The notes: generated by a model from the letters alone, not told the origin. DNA of 64,000 nt from Pedobacter sp. MC2016-24 (GCF_015223055.1 NZ_JADFBX010000004.1:248001-312000); one strand, 5' to 3'. Positions 27,097 through 36,259 are shown, counted from the stretch's first letter. A program made the numbers and translations.

Positions 27097-28956
27097 TTAC
27101 CGCACGATCAGTACCGGAATGGTTACTTTATGACGCACCGCATTCACAGTTGTGCCCAGTATCAGGTCTTTTAAACCGCGGTGGCCGTGTGCACCCATAA
27201 CCAATAATTCCAGGTCATTTTTCTTGCTGATCTCTACGATTGCATTTACCGTGCCACCATAGCCAATGTGCGTGCTGGCAGTGTAGCCAAGGGCGGCCAG
27301 GTTTTCGGCGTATTTGTTCAGATTTTCCTGGTCACTTTTGGTTTCATGATCTAATGCTTCATTGCCCAGATACCTGGCTGCGGCAGTCTCTACCACGTGA
27401 ATGAGGTAATAACTGGCCTCTTTACCGCCCTGAATTAAAGCGTGCCTGATGGTGTTGCGGTCATGCGCAGAAAAATCTACAGTAATGCCAATCCGGGTAT
27501 AATTGATTTTTTCTATGTGCTCAATATCCAATGCCTCGCCATGCGGTGCATTGTGCTGATTTTGCTTCATCCTGCTCATCAGCGGGTAAATAAAGATGTA
27601 AAGGAGCAGTAAGCCGATCAATATGGCACCTGGTATGACAAATACATAGATGTACCAGCCACCTTCTGAGCCCCAGAGCTTAATTTCTTCTAAAACCAGT
27701 TTTACGTTCAGCGCAACAATGACGATGGAACTGATCCATGCCAGAACTTTTACCCAGGTTTTGATGGCAAACTCTTTCATGGTGAGCTTGTCGGAAGTAA
27801 AATGGATGAGTGGAATCACTGCAAAACCGAGTTGTAAACTCAAAACAACCTGGCTCAAAATCAGCAATCCGCTTAGGGCATCTTCTCCGAAGTGCAGAAT
27901 GGTAAAAAAAGCGGGTATGATGGCCAGTAAGCGTGTAATTAAACGGCGTAACCAGGGTTGGATTCGGAGTTTTAAATGGCCTTCCATTACAATTTGTCCG
28001 GCCAGGGTACCCGTTACTGTCGAGCTTTGCCCCGCGGCAATTAATGCGATGGCAAAAAGTGCGGGCGCTGTATTGCCAAATATATTTTGAAGGAGTTTGT
28101 AAGCATCCTGAATTTCTGCGACTTCATGCAGGCCATTTTTGTAAAATGCTGCGGCGGCAAGGATCAGTATGGCTGCGTTGACAAAAAACGCCAGGTTGAG
28201 GGCTACAGCCGTATCTATGAAATTGAATTTTATGGCTTCTTTAATTCCCTTATTGTCCCGTTCAAACTTACGGGTTTGGACCAAAGAGGAGTGCAGGTAC
28301 AGGTTGTGTGGCATGACGGTTGCCCCAATGATCCCGATGGCGATGTAAAGTGCATCTCCTGAAAGTACAGAGGGTTCAAAGCCTTTGAAGATTTCTTTTA
28401 GGGAAGGCTCTACGATAAACATTTCTGCCAGAAAGGAGATGCCCACAATAAATACCATGGACACGATAAAAGCTTCCATTTTGCGCATGCCTTTATTTAA
28501 GAGAAATAAAAGCAATACGGTGTCGAAGATGGTAATTCCAATTCCCCAGATGAGTGGCAGGCCGAATAAGAGGTTTAAGCCTATGGCCATTCCAATGATT
28601 TCGGCCAGGTCGCAGGCTATGATGGCCAGTTGGGCGAGTCCGAACAGGGGGATATTGACCCATTTCGGGTAGGCATTTCTGGATGCCTGGGCCAGGTCAA
28701 GGCCGCGTACGATCCCCAGGCGTGCACTCAGGGATTGTAACAGCAGGGCAATGAGGTTAGACATGAGCAATACCCAGATTAGCTGATAGCCAAATTTACT
28801 ACCGCCGGCAATGTCTGTAGCCCAATTTCCTGGATCCATATAACCAACGCTGACCAGGTAAGCTGGCCCGATAAAGGATAAGATTCTTTTCCAGCCTGTC
28901 CGCTTGCTGGTATCTACGCTTTCATGTACTTCACTTAAGGATTCAGAATTTTTCAT
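27097..28956 (-). CDS. mntH: Nramp divalent metal transporter fused to a UspA domain
   Basis: 619 residues. The N-terminal ~470 form an 11-helix Nramp transporter with the metal-binding motifs DPGN (helix 1) and MPHNLYLHS (helix 6). The last ~130 residues (from GITVDFSAHD, ~487) are a universal stress protein domain with the ATP-binding pattern G-2x-G-9x-G (GAHGHRGLKDLILGTT). Nramp proteins import Mn2+ or Fe2+ with protons. The USP part may sense ATP or stress and gate transport (inference). It lies downstream of the MntR-like repressor gene on the same strand, with ~40 bp between them, so the pair is probably one metal-controlled operon. Confidence 0.94.
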   Translation of the reverse strand: MKNSESLSEVHESVDTSKRTGWKRILSFIGPAYLVSVGYMDPGNWATDIAGGSKFGYQLIWVLLMSNLIALLLQSLSARLGIVRGLDLAQASRNAYPKWVNIPLFGLAQLAIIACDLAEIIGMAIGLNLLFGLPLIWGIGITIFDTVLLLFLLNKGMRKMEAFIVSMVFIVGISFLAEMFIVEPSLKEIFKGFEPSVLSGDALYIAIGIIGATVMPHNLYLHSSLVQTRKFERDNKGIKEAIKFNFIDTAVALNLAFFVNAAILILAAAAFYKNGLHEVAEIQDAYKLLQNIFGNTAPALFAIALIAAGQSSTVTGTLAGQIVMEGHLKLRIQPWLRRLITRLLAIIPAFFTILHFGEDALSGLLILSQVVLSLQLGFAVIPLIHFTSDKLTMKEFAIKTWVKVLAWISSIVIVALNVKLVLEEIKLWGSEGGWYIYVFVIPGAILIGLLLLYIFIYPLMSRMKQNQHNAPHGEALDIEHIEKINYTRIGITVDFSAHDRNTIRHALIQGGKEASYYLIHVVETAAARYLGNEALDHETKSDQENLNKYAENLAALGYTASTHIGYGGTVNAIVEISKKNDLELLVMGAHGHRGLKDLILGTTVNAVRHKVTIPVLIVR

Positions 28957-28998
28957 TGTTGTGGTTCTTCAATTTTATTCAGGTGCTTTTGCTCGGAT

Positions 28999-29652
28999 TT
29001 AGATTTTTACCAGGATGTGCCTGGCCACTTCTCTGCTCACGCTAATGTTCTTTTGTTCAACTATAAGCTCTACAGAACCATCGAAATCGGTAATTTCTTT
29101 TACTTGCAGGGCTTTTCCAAGGGTGAGTCCCAGTTTTTCCAGGTGCTTGAGGAAAAGCGAAGAATGCTCGCTAACGCCGGTAATCAAACCTGTACTGCCG
29201 GGGGCAAGTTTGCTGAGTTTGGTGAAGGGTATGGCGTCGAATTTGCCATTTTTATCCGGTATGGGATCGCCATGCGGATCACTTTTAGGGAAAGCAAGAA
29301 ATTCATCAAGCCGCTCGATGAGTTCCGTTGAATTGATGTGTTCCAGGTCTTCAGCAATGTCATGTACCTCATCCCATTTGAAATTTAATTTTTCGACCAG
29401 AAATACTTCCCAAAGCCGGTGTTTCCTAACCACATTAATGGCTGTTAGCCTGCCATTTTCTGTCAGTTTTACGCCCTGATATTTTTTATAGTCAACCAGA
29501 CGCTTATCGGCCAGTTTTTTTATCATATCTGTTACCGAAGCTGCTTTGGTCTGCATTTTTTCGGCAATGGCATTGGTTTGCACGGCATTGTCATTGTTTT
29601 CAGATAAATGATAGATGATTTTCAGGTAGTTCTCTTCTGTCAGTGATTGCAT
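28999..29652 (-). CDS. mntR: DtxR/MntR family metal-dependent transcriptional repressor
   Basis: The start is set at ATG 29652 (MQSLTEENYLKIIYHLSE), the usual MntR opening; the frame runs 10 codons further to a TTG at 29682, but that would lie inside the promoter. 217 residues: winged HTH (QTKAASVTDMIKKLADKRLVDY), metal-binding/dimerisation helices with HRLWEVFLVEKL and HDIAEDLEHI, and a C-terminal FeoA/SH3-like domain (~140-217). Metal-loaded MntR represses manganese uptake. Its own promoter holds dyads fitting autoregulation. Confidence 0.94.
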   Translation of the reverse strand: MQSLTEENYLKIIYHLSENNDNAVQTNAIAEKMQTKAASVTDMIKKLADKRLVDYKKYQGVKLTENGRLTAINVVRKHRLWEVFLVEKLNFKWDEVHDIAEDLEHINSTELIERLDEFLAFPKSDPHGDPIPDKNGKFDAIPFTKLSKLAPGSTGLITGVSEHSSLFLKHLEKLGLTLGKALQVKEITDFDGSVELIVEQKNISVSREVARHILVKI

Positions 29653-29653
29653 T

Positions 29654-29689
29654 TTTAGATGTCTAACTAAATGTTTAGACAAATCTAAA
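29654..29689. promoter_or_regulatory. Putative MntR operator
   Basis: Two dyads lie side by side: TTTAGA-TG-TCTAA (29654-29666) and TTTAGA-CAAA-TCTAAA (29674-29689). They also nest into one larger inverted repeat. They overlap the -7 element at 29680-29687 and lie just upstream of the ATG, the expected place for metal-dependent repression of mntR-mntH. Confidence 0.65.
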
Positions 29690-29714
29690 AAAATAATAGG
29701 AAATAAACTGCAAA
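29680..29714 (-). promoter_or_regulatory. Promoter of mntR-mntH
   Basis: On the minus strand, TTTG (29711-29714) and TAGATTTG (29680-29687) are spaced by 23 bp; the -7 box lies within the putative operator. Confidence 0.55.
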
Positions 29715-29739
29715 TTATTTGATTATTTTTAGAATAAAA

Positions 29740-29772
29740 TTTGGTAAATCCCGTATTCTTATTCTATCTTTG
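29740..29772 (+). promoter_or_regulatory. Promoter of the Lrp-family gene
   Basis: TTTG (29740-29743) and TATCTTTG (29765-29772), 21-bp spacer, 20 bp before the ATG at 29793. Confidence 0.65.
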
Positions 29773-29792
29773 GTTATCATATTAATCACACA

Positions 29793-30263
29793 ATGGCAGC
29801 AGAATTAGATAAGACGGATTTTAAAATACTTAAACTATTACAGGAGAACGGAAGGATAACGAATTTACTATTATCTCAGGAGATTGGCTTGTCTCCGGCA
29901 CCAACACTGGAGCGTGTACGCAAGCTGGAAATGTCTGGGTTTATCAAAAGTTATCATGCCCTGGTGGATGAGGAGAAATTAGGTTTAGGAATTAAAACCT
30001 TTATCCAGGTGCAATTGGATTTTCATAAAAACAATACCATCCAGACTTTTTTGGATGAGGTGAATCAGATTAAAGAAGTTACAGAATGTCATCACGTGAC
30101 AGGACAAGCCGATTTTCTATTGAAAGTTTATGTAAATGACATTAAATCTTATGAGCGTTTGATTATGGATAAGATCAGTAAGATCTCTGTCGTAAAAACC
30201 TTTCAGACGATGATGATCATGTCTACAACCAAGAAAGAACCAATCGTTCCTTTAGAATATTAA
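29793..30263 (+). CDS. Lrp/AsnC family transcriptional regulator
   Basis: 156 residues: N-terminal winged HTH (LDKTDFKILKLLQENGRITN, LSQEIGLSPAPTLERVRKLE) and a C-terminal RAM/AsnC effector domain (IKEVTECHHVTGQADFLLKV). Lrp-type proteins form octamers and respond to amino acids. The target and ligand are not evident from the neighbours. Own promoter and a good terminator, so monocistronic. Confidence 0.96.
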   Translation: MAAELDKTDFKILKLLQENGRITNLLLSQEIGLSPAPTLERVRKLEMSGFIKSYHALVDEEKLGLGIKTFIQVQLDFHKNNTIQTFLDEVNQIKEVTECHHVTGQADFLLKVYVNDIKSYERLIMDKISKISVVKTFQTMMIMSTTKKEPIVPLEY

Positions 30264-30281
30264 TCTAAAAATTTAAAAGAG

Positions 30282-30318
30282 GCTGTATCGTTTTTGTAAA
30301 TGATACAGCTTTTTTTTG
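30282..30318 (+). terminator. Terminator of the Lrp-family gene
   Basis: The stem GCTGTATC/GATACAGC, extended by inner A:T pairs, is followed by eight T residues, 18 bp after the stop codon. Confidence 0.85.
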
Positions 30319-30372
30319 TGTCCTTAATCGCTTCCCGTCAGGTCAGAATTTAATTTTACAGCTTATAGCCTA

Positions 30373-31050
30373 TCAAGTCAATTGCCAGTTGATCGGGCTT
30401 TGGCCTTGTGCTACTAATTTGGCATTGGTTTTAGAAAACGGACCTGTGCCCAAAAAGCCATTATATGCGGAGAAGGGGGAGGGGTGGGCTGCTTTAATGA
30501 TGGTATGCTTGCTTTCGTCAATTAATGCAGCTTTATTTTGAGCATATCTGCCCCAGAGTAAAAAGATCAGGCCTGTCCTTTTTTCGGATAGCTCAGTGAT
30601 GATCTTATCCGTAAATGTTTCCCATCCTTTACCCTGATGTGAACCCGCTTCATGCGCGCGCACGGTTAATGTTGCGTTTAAAAGCAATACGCCTTCATCT
30701 GCCCATGGTGTCAAATCGCCATGTGCCGGAGCTGTAAAACCAGGGATGTCTGTACTCAGTTCTTTATAAATGTTTTTAAGTGATGGGGGTACGGCCATTC
30801 CTTTTTGTACAGAGAAGGACAGCCCGTGTGCCTGTCCGGTTCCATGGTAAGGATCCTGGCCAAGGATTACGACTTTAACTTTGTCAAATGGCGTATGGTT
30901 TAAGGCATTAAAAATATCCCCTCCTTTCGGATAGATGGTAGCTCCTTTTTCTTTTTCTTCGAGTAAATAAGCCTTTAGCGACTTCATATAAGGTTTCTCA
31001 AACTCTTCAGCCAGGACGTTTAACCAGCTTTCTTCAATTGCAGCAGACAT
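30373..31050 (-). CDS. ung: Uracil-DNA glycosylase
   Basis: 225 residues. The water-activating motif GQDPYHGTGQAHGLSF (catalytic D66) and the DNA-intercalation loop HPSPFSAYNGF mark family 1 UDG. Removes uracil from DNA to start base excision repair. Divergent from the next gene with ~84 bp between them. Confidence 0.98.
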   Translation of the reverse strand: MSAAIEESWLNVLAEEFEKPYMKSLKAYLLEEKEKGATIYPKGGDIFNALNHTPFDKVKVVILGQDPYHGTGQAHGLSFSVQKGMAVPPSLKNIYKELSTDIPGFTAPAHGDLTPWADEGVLLLNATLTVRAHEAGSHQGKGWETFTDKIITELSEKRTGLIFLLWGRYAQNKAALIDESKHTIIKAAHPSPFSAYNGFLGTGPFSKTNAKLVAQGQSPINWQLT

Positions 31051-31134
31051 AGATATTGTTTTTCGTTGAAATTATAAATTAAATCTGATTTTTGGTATTT
31101 AAACACGATATTTGCAGAAAAATTATACAAGAAT

Positions 31135-31674
31135 ATGCCAAATGTAGTTCGTCTTATTATAGGTTTTGCGGTGTTGGGAGGTGCAATTGCCCTTATGATC
31201 TTCGGTTTTTGGGGATGGGGTATTTTGGCCATTTTGATCAGTATACTGGTTATCGTTACGTATTTCTTTAATGAAAACATGTTGCTTGCGCAATGGTTTT
31301 TAAGGAAAGACAATATGCCAAAAGCAGAAGCTTATTTGAACCGGATCACCAATTATGAAAAACAATTGATCCGTGTACAACACGGTTATTATAATTTGTT
31401 GATCGGATTGATCGAATCCAGAAAAGCGCCGATGCAGAGTGAGAAGTATTTCAAGAAATCACTTTCTTTAGGTATGCATATGGACCATAACATTGCCCTG
31501 GCTAAGTTAAGTCTTGCAGGTATTGCGATGGCCAAAAGGAATAAAAGAGAGGCTCAGATGTATTTGACAGAAGCTAAGAAAGCTGATAAAAACAAATTGC
31601 TTGCCGATCAGATTAAGCAGATGAAAGATCAGCTTGGTATGATGGACAGGCAACAGCAGGTTAGATACAGATGA
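31135..31674 (+). CDS. Membrane-anchored protein with TPR-like helices, unknown function
   Basis: 179 residues. Two N-terminal hydrophobic helices (VVRLIIGFAVLGGAIALMIFG and ILAILISILVIVTYFF, shown in part) are followed by a soluble helical region with TPR-like pairs (KAEAYLNRITNYEKQLIRVQ; SEKYFKKSLSLGMHMDHNIA; REAQMYLTEAKKADKNKLLA). The layout suggests a scaffold at the inner membrane. I do not recognise a named family. It ends at a bidirectional hairpin. Confidence 0.8.
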   Translation: MPNVVRLIIGFAVLGGAIALMIFGFWGWGILAILISILVIVTYFFNENMLLAQWFLRKDNMPKAEAYLNRITNYEKQLIRVQHGYYNLLIGLIESRKAPMQSEKYFKKSLSLGMHMDHNIALAKLSLAGIAMAKRNKREAQMYLTEAKKADKNKLLADQIKQMKDQLGMMDRQQQVRYR

Positions 31675-31693
31675 TTGACGGTAAAGAATGAAT

Positions 31694-31721
31694 AAAAAGC
31701 CACATGCAAATGTGGCTTTTT
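31694..31721. terminator. Bidirectional terminator
   Basis: AAAAAGCCACAT and ATGTGGCTTTTT are perfect 12-bp arms around a GCAA loop, with A-rich and T-rich flanks on either side. It serves the TPR-like gene and overlaps the stop codon of the opposite small gene. Confidence 0.85.
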
Positions 31722-31935
31722 ATTTTTCACACAATCTGTCGAAATTTTCTGATACCTGGTAATCTGAAGAACGGCTAATGATGTCTTCGTCCAATTGTTC
31801 CTTTTTACGTGTGAAAAACAATTGCTCTGACTGGATTCTTTTGATCAGCTGACGGATTAAGGTCAGGTCAAACGCATCTTTACTCAATTTAATGCAGTAT
31901 TCTGTTTCTGTAATTTCTAAACTTGAACTGTTCAT
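31720..31935 (-). CDS. Small hypothetical protein
   Basis: 71 residues, no signal or membrane segment. Sequence such as LSKDAFDLTLIRQLIKRIQSEQ suggests an amphipathic helix in a short alpha/beta protein, in the style of small antitoxin or regulator-like proteins, but no toxin neighbour is present. Its reading frame is bounded by two good terminators, which supports it as a separate gene. Confidence 0.55.
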   Translation of the reverse strand: MNSSSLEITETEYCIKLSKDAFDLTLIRQLIKRIQSEQLFFTRKKEQLDEDIISRSSDYQVSENFDRLCEK

Positions 31936-31968
31936 AATCTATGTTTTTAAATATGGTCTAAAAATAAA

Positions 31969-32001
31969 AAAGGCTTGCTACATAATTGGTAGCAAGCCTT
32001 T
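31969..32001 (-). terminator. Terminator of lysS
   Basis: The 13-bp perfect stem AAAGGCTTGCTAC/GTAGCAAGCCTTT has a 7-nt loop; on the minus strand a T-rich tract follows. It begins 20 bp past the lysS stop. Confidence 0.85.
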
Positions 32002-32021
32002 AAGCTTTTGTTATTTTTATG

Positions 32022-33743
32022 TTAAGCGAACCAGGCCGTCACTTCCTCTTTTGAAGGCATGGTCAGGTCCAGTTTTAATTTCTTACGCATTCCGCCAAGG
32101 TCATTGAACACTTTGTTTGGATTCGCGGCCTTCAGTTCTTCCAGGGTATTGATGCCCATTTTCCGGATCACCTGTACCCATTCTGCTGCAACACCTGCAT
32201 TGACAAAATCTTCGTCAGTGGTTACTTTGGCTTTTTTCTCCGGTCTCATCTGAGGGAAGAATAAAACTTCCTGAATGGTAGACTGGTTGGTCATCAGCAT
32301 CACCAATCTGTCGATTCCGATACCCAATCCAGAGGTTGGCGGCATGCCATATTCCAAGGCGCGTAAAAAGTCTTCATCCATAGCCATCGCTTCATCATCA
32401 CCTCTTTCAGCCAGTTTCAACTGATCAACCAGACGTTCACGCTGGTCAATCGGGTCGTTTAGTTCAGAATACGCATTCCCGATTTCCTTACCCATTACGA
32501 ACAATTCAAACCGCTCTACCAAACCTTCTTTGCTTCTGTGTTTTTTTGCCAGCGGGGTCATTTCCAGCGGATAATCTGTAATGTAAGTAGGCTGGATCAG
32601 ATTGGCTTCAACTTTTTCACTAAAGATCTCATCTACCAATTTACCTTTGCCCATAGTTGCGTCGGTTTCAATACCCAGTTTTTTGCAGGTCTCTTTAAGT
32701 TGCTCCTCATTCATCTGAGATACATCTATGCCAGTATATTTCTGAATGGATTCATGCATGCTGAGCTTTTCATAAGGCCCTTCAAAATTGATCTCATGAT
32801 CACCTACTTTAACAATCGGGCTACCGTGAATGGCCACTGCAATTTTCTCCAGACATTCCTCTACCATGGCCATCATCCAGATGTAGTCTTTATAAGCTAC
32901 ATAGATCTCCATAGAAGTGAATTCTGGATTGTGTGTACGATCCATGCCTTCATTTCTGAACATCTTTCCAAATTCGTATACGCCATCGAAGCCGGCAACG
33001 ATCAGTCGTTTTAGATACAGCTCATTTGCGATACGCAGGTAAAGTGGCATATCCAGGGTGTTGTGGTGTGTGGCAAACGGACGTGCCGCTGCACCACCAT
33101 GAATGGCCTGCAGGATTGGTGTTTCCACTTCCATCCAGCCTTGTTCATCAAAGTAATTTCTCATGGTGTTGATTACTTTGGAACGGTTGATGAAGATTTG
33201 TTTGAAACCCGGATTAACCGTTAAATCAACATAACGCTGTCTGTAACGCAGTTCCGGATTGGTAAAACCATCATACACATTACCATCATCGTCACGTTTT
33301 ACAATGGGTAAAGGACGTAAAGATTTAGAAAGTACGGTAAACTGGGTAACGTGGATAGAGATTTCTCCGGTCTGTGTGGTAAACACATAACCTTTTACGC
33401 CGATAAAGTCGCCAATATCCAATAACTTCTTGAATACAGTATTGTACAAGGTCTTGTCTTCACCCGGACAAAGCTCGTCTCTTTTCAGATAAACCTGGAT
33501 ACGGCCAGTAGCATCCTGCAGTTCAGCAAATGATGCGGCGCCCATAATGTTACGGCCCATGATCCGGCCTGCAATACTAATGGTCTTATAGGCGGTCTTA
33601 TCTTTTTCGTAGTTAGCTAAAATGTCTGCTGCATTGGCATTGATTTCAAATGCTTCGGCAGGGTAGGGATTGATCCCTAATTCGCGTAATTGTGAAAGCG
33701 AATTGCGACGCAACAATTCTTGTTCTGATAGTCCTGTACTCAT
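32022..33743 (-). CDS. lysS: Lysyl-tRNA synthetase, class II
   Basis: 573 residues. N-terminal OB-fold anticodon-binding domain (~55-150), then the class II core with motif 2 (FRNEGMDRTHNPEFTSMEIY) and motif 3 (GLGIGIDRLVMLM). The ~65-residue C-terminal extension (from about DEDFVNAGVAAEW) is absent from E. coli LysS (~505) but common in Bacteroidota. Charges tRNA-Lys. The upstream -7 element is at 33803-33810. Confidence 0.98.
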   Translation of the reverse strand: MSTGLSEQELLRRNSLSQLRELGINPYPAEAFEINANAADILANYEKDKTAYKTISIAGRIMGRNIMGAASFAELQDATGRIQVYLKRDELCPGEDKTLYNTVFKKLLDIGDFIGVKGYVFTTQTGEISIHVTQFTVLSKSLRPLPIVKRDDDGNVYDGFTNPELRYRQRYVDLTVNPGFKQIFINRSKVINTMRNYFDEQGWMEVETPILQAIHGGAAARPFATHHNTLDMPLYLRIANELYLKRLIVAGFDGVYEFGKMFRNEGMDRTHNPEFTSMEIYVAYKDYIWMMAMVEECLEKIAVAIHGSPIVKVGDHEINFEGPYEKLSMHESIQKYTGIDVSQMNEEQLKETCKKLGIETDATMGKGKLVDEIFSEKVEANLIQPTYITDYPLEMTPLAKKHRSKEGLVERFELFVMGKEIGNAYSELNDPIDQRERLVDQLKLAERGDDEAMAMDEDFLRALEYGMPPTSGLGIGIDRLVMLMTNQSTIQEVLFFPQMRPEKKAKVTTDEDFVNAGVAAEWVQVIRKMGINTLEELKAANPNKVFNDLGGMRKKLKLDLTMPSKEEVTAWFA

Positions 33744-33802
33744 ATATGTCTTATATCCGGCACATTGCCGTATAGCTTATTGGTATATTGATTAATAAGA
33801 TG

Positions 33803-33810
33803 CAAAAGTA
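33803..33810 (-). promoter_or_regulatory. -7 promoter element of lysS
   Basis: Minus-strand TACTTTTG, 59 bp upstream of the lysS ATG, placed just after the hairpin that ends the acyl-CoA ligase gene. Confidence 0.5.
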
Positions 33811-33816
33811 AGAATT

Positions 33817-33847
33817 ATGTTTCCAATTCCATTCGGAATGGAAACAT
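33817..33847 (-). terminator. Hairpin after the acyl-CoA ligase gene
   Basis: ATGTTTCC(A)ATTCC pairs with GGAATGGAAACAT with one bulged A and a 4-nt loop, 21 bp after the ligase stop. The T-tract on the minus strand is weak. Confidence 0.6.
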
Positions 33848-33868
33848 AAAATAACGGTCCGGAAAATG

Positions 33869-35782
33869 TTATTCTGAATCTACAGCCTCGGCATACATGT
33901 CATTGATCGCCTCTGCATACTTGGTTTCAATTACTTTTCTTTTTGCTTTCATGGTTGGCGTAATTTCGCCTTCGTCGATGCTAAATGGATTGCGCTTGAC
34001 TTTAAAATTCTTGATCCGCTCAAATTTAGCCAGTTCATTGGATAGTTTTTTTAAATCCTGTCCAATCCAGTCGGTCATTTCTTTTTCTTCGATAAAGACA
34101 TCGGGTTTCTGGAAAAAGGATTCCGGCAGGTTAAATGCTTCCTGTAAATTTTCTTTATTGGGAATGACGATGGCGGTAAGGTACTCCCGCTTGTCGCCAA
34201 TCAGGAAGATCTGATCGATTTTAAGGCTTTTCATGTAAATGTTTTCCACGGGTGTCGGGTATACATTTTTACCGTATGCATTTACAATCATGTTTTTCAA
34301 ACGATCTGTGATTTGCAGGTTACCTTTAAAAAAACGGCCAATGTCCCCGGTGTGGAACCAGTTGTTTTTGTCAATGGCTTCTGCCGTTTCGGCGGGCTTG
34401 TTGAAATAACCTTGCATCACACAGTGGCCACGTACAATAATTTCACCTTCTGCACATTCAAAATTTTCGTCAAAGGTCTCATGGGTCTGAATGTTGATCA
34501 TTTCTTTGGTTTCCACATTCTGAATGCCGATTTCTATGCCGGGTATTACCCTGCCTACGGTGCCATATACCTGGCGGTGATATTCTGTTACGGCCATGAC
34601 CGGAGAAGTTTCTGTCAGTCCAAATCCTTCCAGGATTTTAATGCCCAGGTTGCCAAAAAACTCGCCTACATTTTTAGGCAGGGCTGCACCACCAGAGATC
34701 ATGAATTTTAACCTTCCGCCGGTTTTCTCTTTGATTTTGCTAAATACCAGTTTCTCTGCAAGTGCCTTTTCTGCAGAGAGGAAGAGACCGGGACTTTGTC
34801 CGGCTTCTTTTTTTCTTCTGTAGTTTTGTCCGGTTTCCAATGCCCAGAGGAATATTTTTGCCTTTAATCCGCCAGCTGCCGTGCCACTTTTAATCGCTTT
34901 GTCGTGGATACGTTCCAGCAGTCTGGGAACACAACTCATGACGGTTGGCCTGATTTCGGCCATGTTTTTTGCCAGCAGTTCCAGGCTTTGTGCATAAGCG
35001 ATTTTACAGCCCTGTGCACAACATACATGATAGGTTGCCGTCCGTTCAAATACATGGGATAGCGGTAAAAAGGATAAAAAAGTCTCTGTTTCATCTATTA
35101 CAGGTATTTGCTGTAAACACACCTTTACATTCTCTACGAAATTGCTGTGTGAAAGCATAACCCCTTTTGGCGTACCGGTCGTTCCGGACGTATAAATCAA
35201 TGAAGAGATGTCCGAAGGTTTTACAGCCAGGCGTAACCTGGTGATCTGCTCAATTTTTTCTGAAGTTAACGTACCTGCAATCGCCAATATGGCATCAAAA
35301 CTGATGATTTTAACATCAAGACCTGCTGGGACAGCAATTTTCTCATAGTCTGCAAATGCAGGGATGATGTATTCCAATTGTCTGCAGTTGTCTGCTATTT
35401 TCAGGATCTTTTTATAAAGAAAGGGATTGCCAATGAGGATGGCCCGTATTCCGGAATCATTTACAATGTAAGCAACTTCATGTTCTGACAGGGTTGGATA
35501 GATGGATACGTTTATTGCGCCGATTTGCTGGATCCCCTGATCGTAATACACATATTCCGGAGAGTTCTCAATCATCAGGCCCATCCGGTCGCCTTTTACA
35601 ATACCTTTTTCCAGGAAAAATGCCGACACCGCATCTGCACAGTTTAAGGTATGCATGTAGGAGATTTCTTCCCATTCCGCTCCTTTTTTATGGATCAGAA
35701 ATGTTTCTTCCGGTTTGTGAATGTGCTCAACTACGTTGCGCAGTAAAGTAGGGATGGTGGAATGGGCATTGAATAATTCCAT
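33869..35782 (-). CDS. Long-chain fatty acid-CoA ligase (AMP-forming)
   Basis: 637 residues of the ANL superfamily, FadD15-like. The P-loop is LIYTSGTTGTPKGVMLSH (~192), A5 is EGFGLTETSPV, A7 is WFHTGDIGRF, and the C-terminal lysine segment is KNMIVNAYGKNVYPTPVEN. Activates fatty acids as acyl-AMP then acyl-CoA; probably membrane-associated in the cytosol. Single gene with its own terminator. Confidence 0.95.
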   Translation of the reverse strand: MELFNAHSTIPTLLRNVVEHIHKPEETFLIHKKGAEWEEISYMHTLNCADAVSAFFLEKGIVKGDRMGLMIENSPEYVYYDQGIQQIGAINVSIYPTLSEHEVAYIVNDSGIRAILIGNPFLYKKILKIADNCRQLEYIIPAFADYEKIAVPAGLDVKIISFDAILAIAGTLTSEKIEQITRLRLAVKPSDISSLIYTSGTTGTPKGVMLSHSNFVENVKVCLQQIPVIDETETFLSFLPLSHVFERTATYHVCCAQGCKIAYAQSLELLAKNMAEIRPTVMSCVPRLLERIHDKAIKSGTAAGGLKAKIFLWALETGQNYRRKKEAGQSPGLFLSAEKALAEKLVFSKIKEKTGGRLKFMISGGAALPKNVGEFFGNLGIKILEGFGLTETSPVMAVTEYHRQVYGTVGRVIPGIEIGIQNVETKEMINIQTHETFDENFECAEGEIIVRGHCVMQGYFNKPAETAEAIDKNNWFHTGDIGRFFKGNLQITDRLKNMIVNAYGKNVYPTPVENIYMKSLKIDQIFLIGDKREYLTAIVIPNKENLQEAFNLPESFFQKPDVFIEEKEMTDWIGQDLKKLSNELAKFERIKNFKVKRNPFSIDEGEITPTMKAKRKVIETKYAEAINDMYAEAVDSE

Positions 35783-35878
35783 AATTTGGTCGGTTTGCTT
35801 GTACTAACAATGTTAAACTTTTCTATTCTAAAATACAACCAGGTTAAAAAAAGTTTTAACAAAGGGTATTAAAATAAT

Positions 35879-35911
35879 AAAGCCGGTACAGATTGAACTG
35901 TACCGGCTTTT
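35879..35911 (-). terminator. Terminator of the isc genes
   Basis: AAAGCCGGTACA/TGTACCGGCTTT is a perfect 12-bp stem with an 8-nt loop, 22 bp past the iscA-like stop; T-rich on the minus strand. Confidence 0.8.
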
Positions 35912-35932
35912 GCAAATATAATAATTTGTATT

Positions 35933-36259
35933 TTAAACAGAGAAACTCTCCCCGCAACCGCATGAGCGGCTTGCGTTAGGGTTGTGGAAGTTAAATCCCT
36001 TTCCATTCAAACCGTCAGAGTAGTCGAGCTCAGTGCCTGCAAGGTATAAGAAGGATTTCATATCCAATGCAATTTTGATGCCTCTGTCTTCAAAAAACTG
36101 ATCTCCAGTTTTTGCTTCATCATCAAAATCTAAATTATATGACAATCCGGAACATCCTCCTCCTTTAACCGAAACGCGCAGAAAATAGGTGGTATCCATC
36201 TGCGATTCTTCCATTAACTGGTCGATTTTGCTTTTTGCTTTGTCCGTAATCGTAATCAT
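35933..36259 (-). CDS. iscA: HesB/IscA-type iron-sulfur cluster assembly protein
   Basis: 108 residues with the three conserved cysteines of the family: one in GGGCSGLSY and two in the C-terminal CGCGESF. A-type carrier that passes Fe-S clusters from IscU to target proteins. Third gene of the iscS-iscU-iscA operon, 54 bp after iscU. ErpA and SufA are alternatives within the same family. Confidence 0.92.
   Translation of the reverse strand: MITITDKAKSKIDQLMEESQMDTTYFLRVSVKGGGCSGLSYNLDFDDEAKTGDQFFEDRGIKIALDMKSFLYLAGTELDYSDGLNGKGFNFHNPNASRSCGCGESFSV

Noticed and set aside
31720..31935. Toxin-antitoxin pair with the small protein
   Set aside because: No second small gene overlaps or adjoins it. 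Both sides are bounded by terminators.
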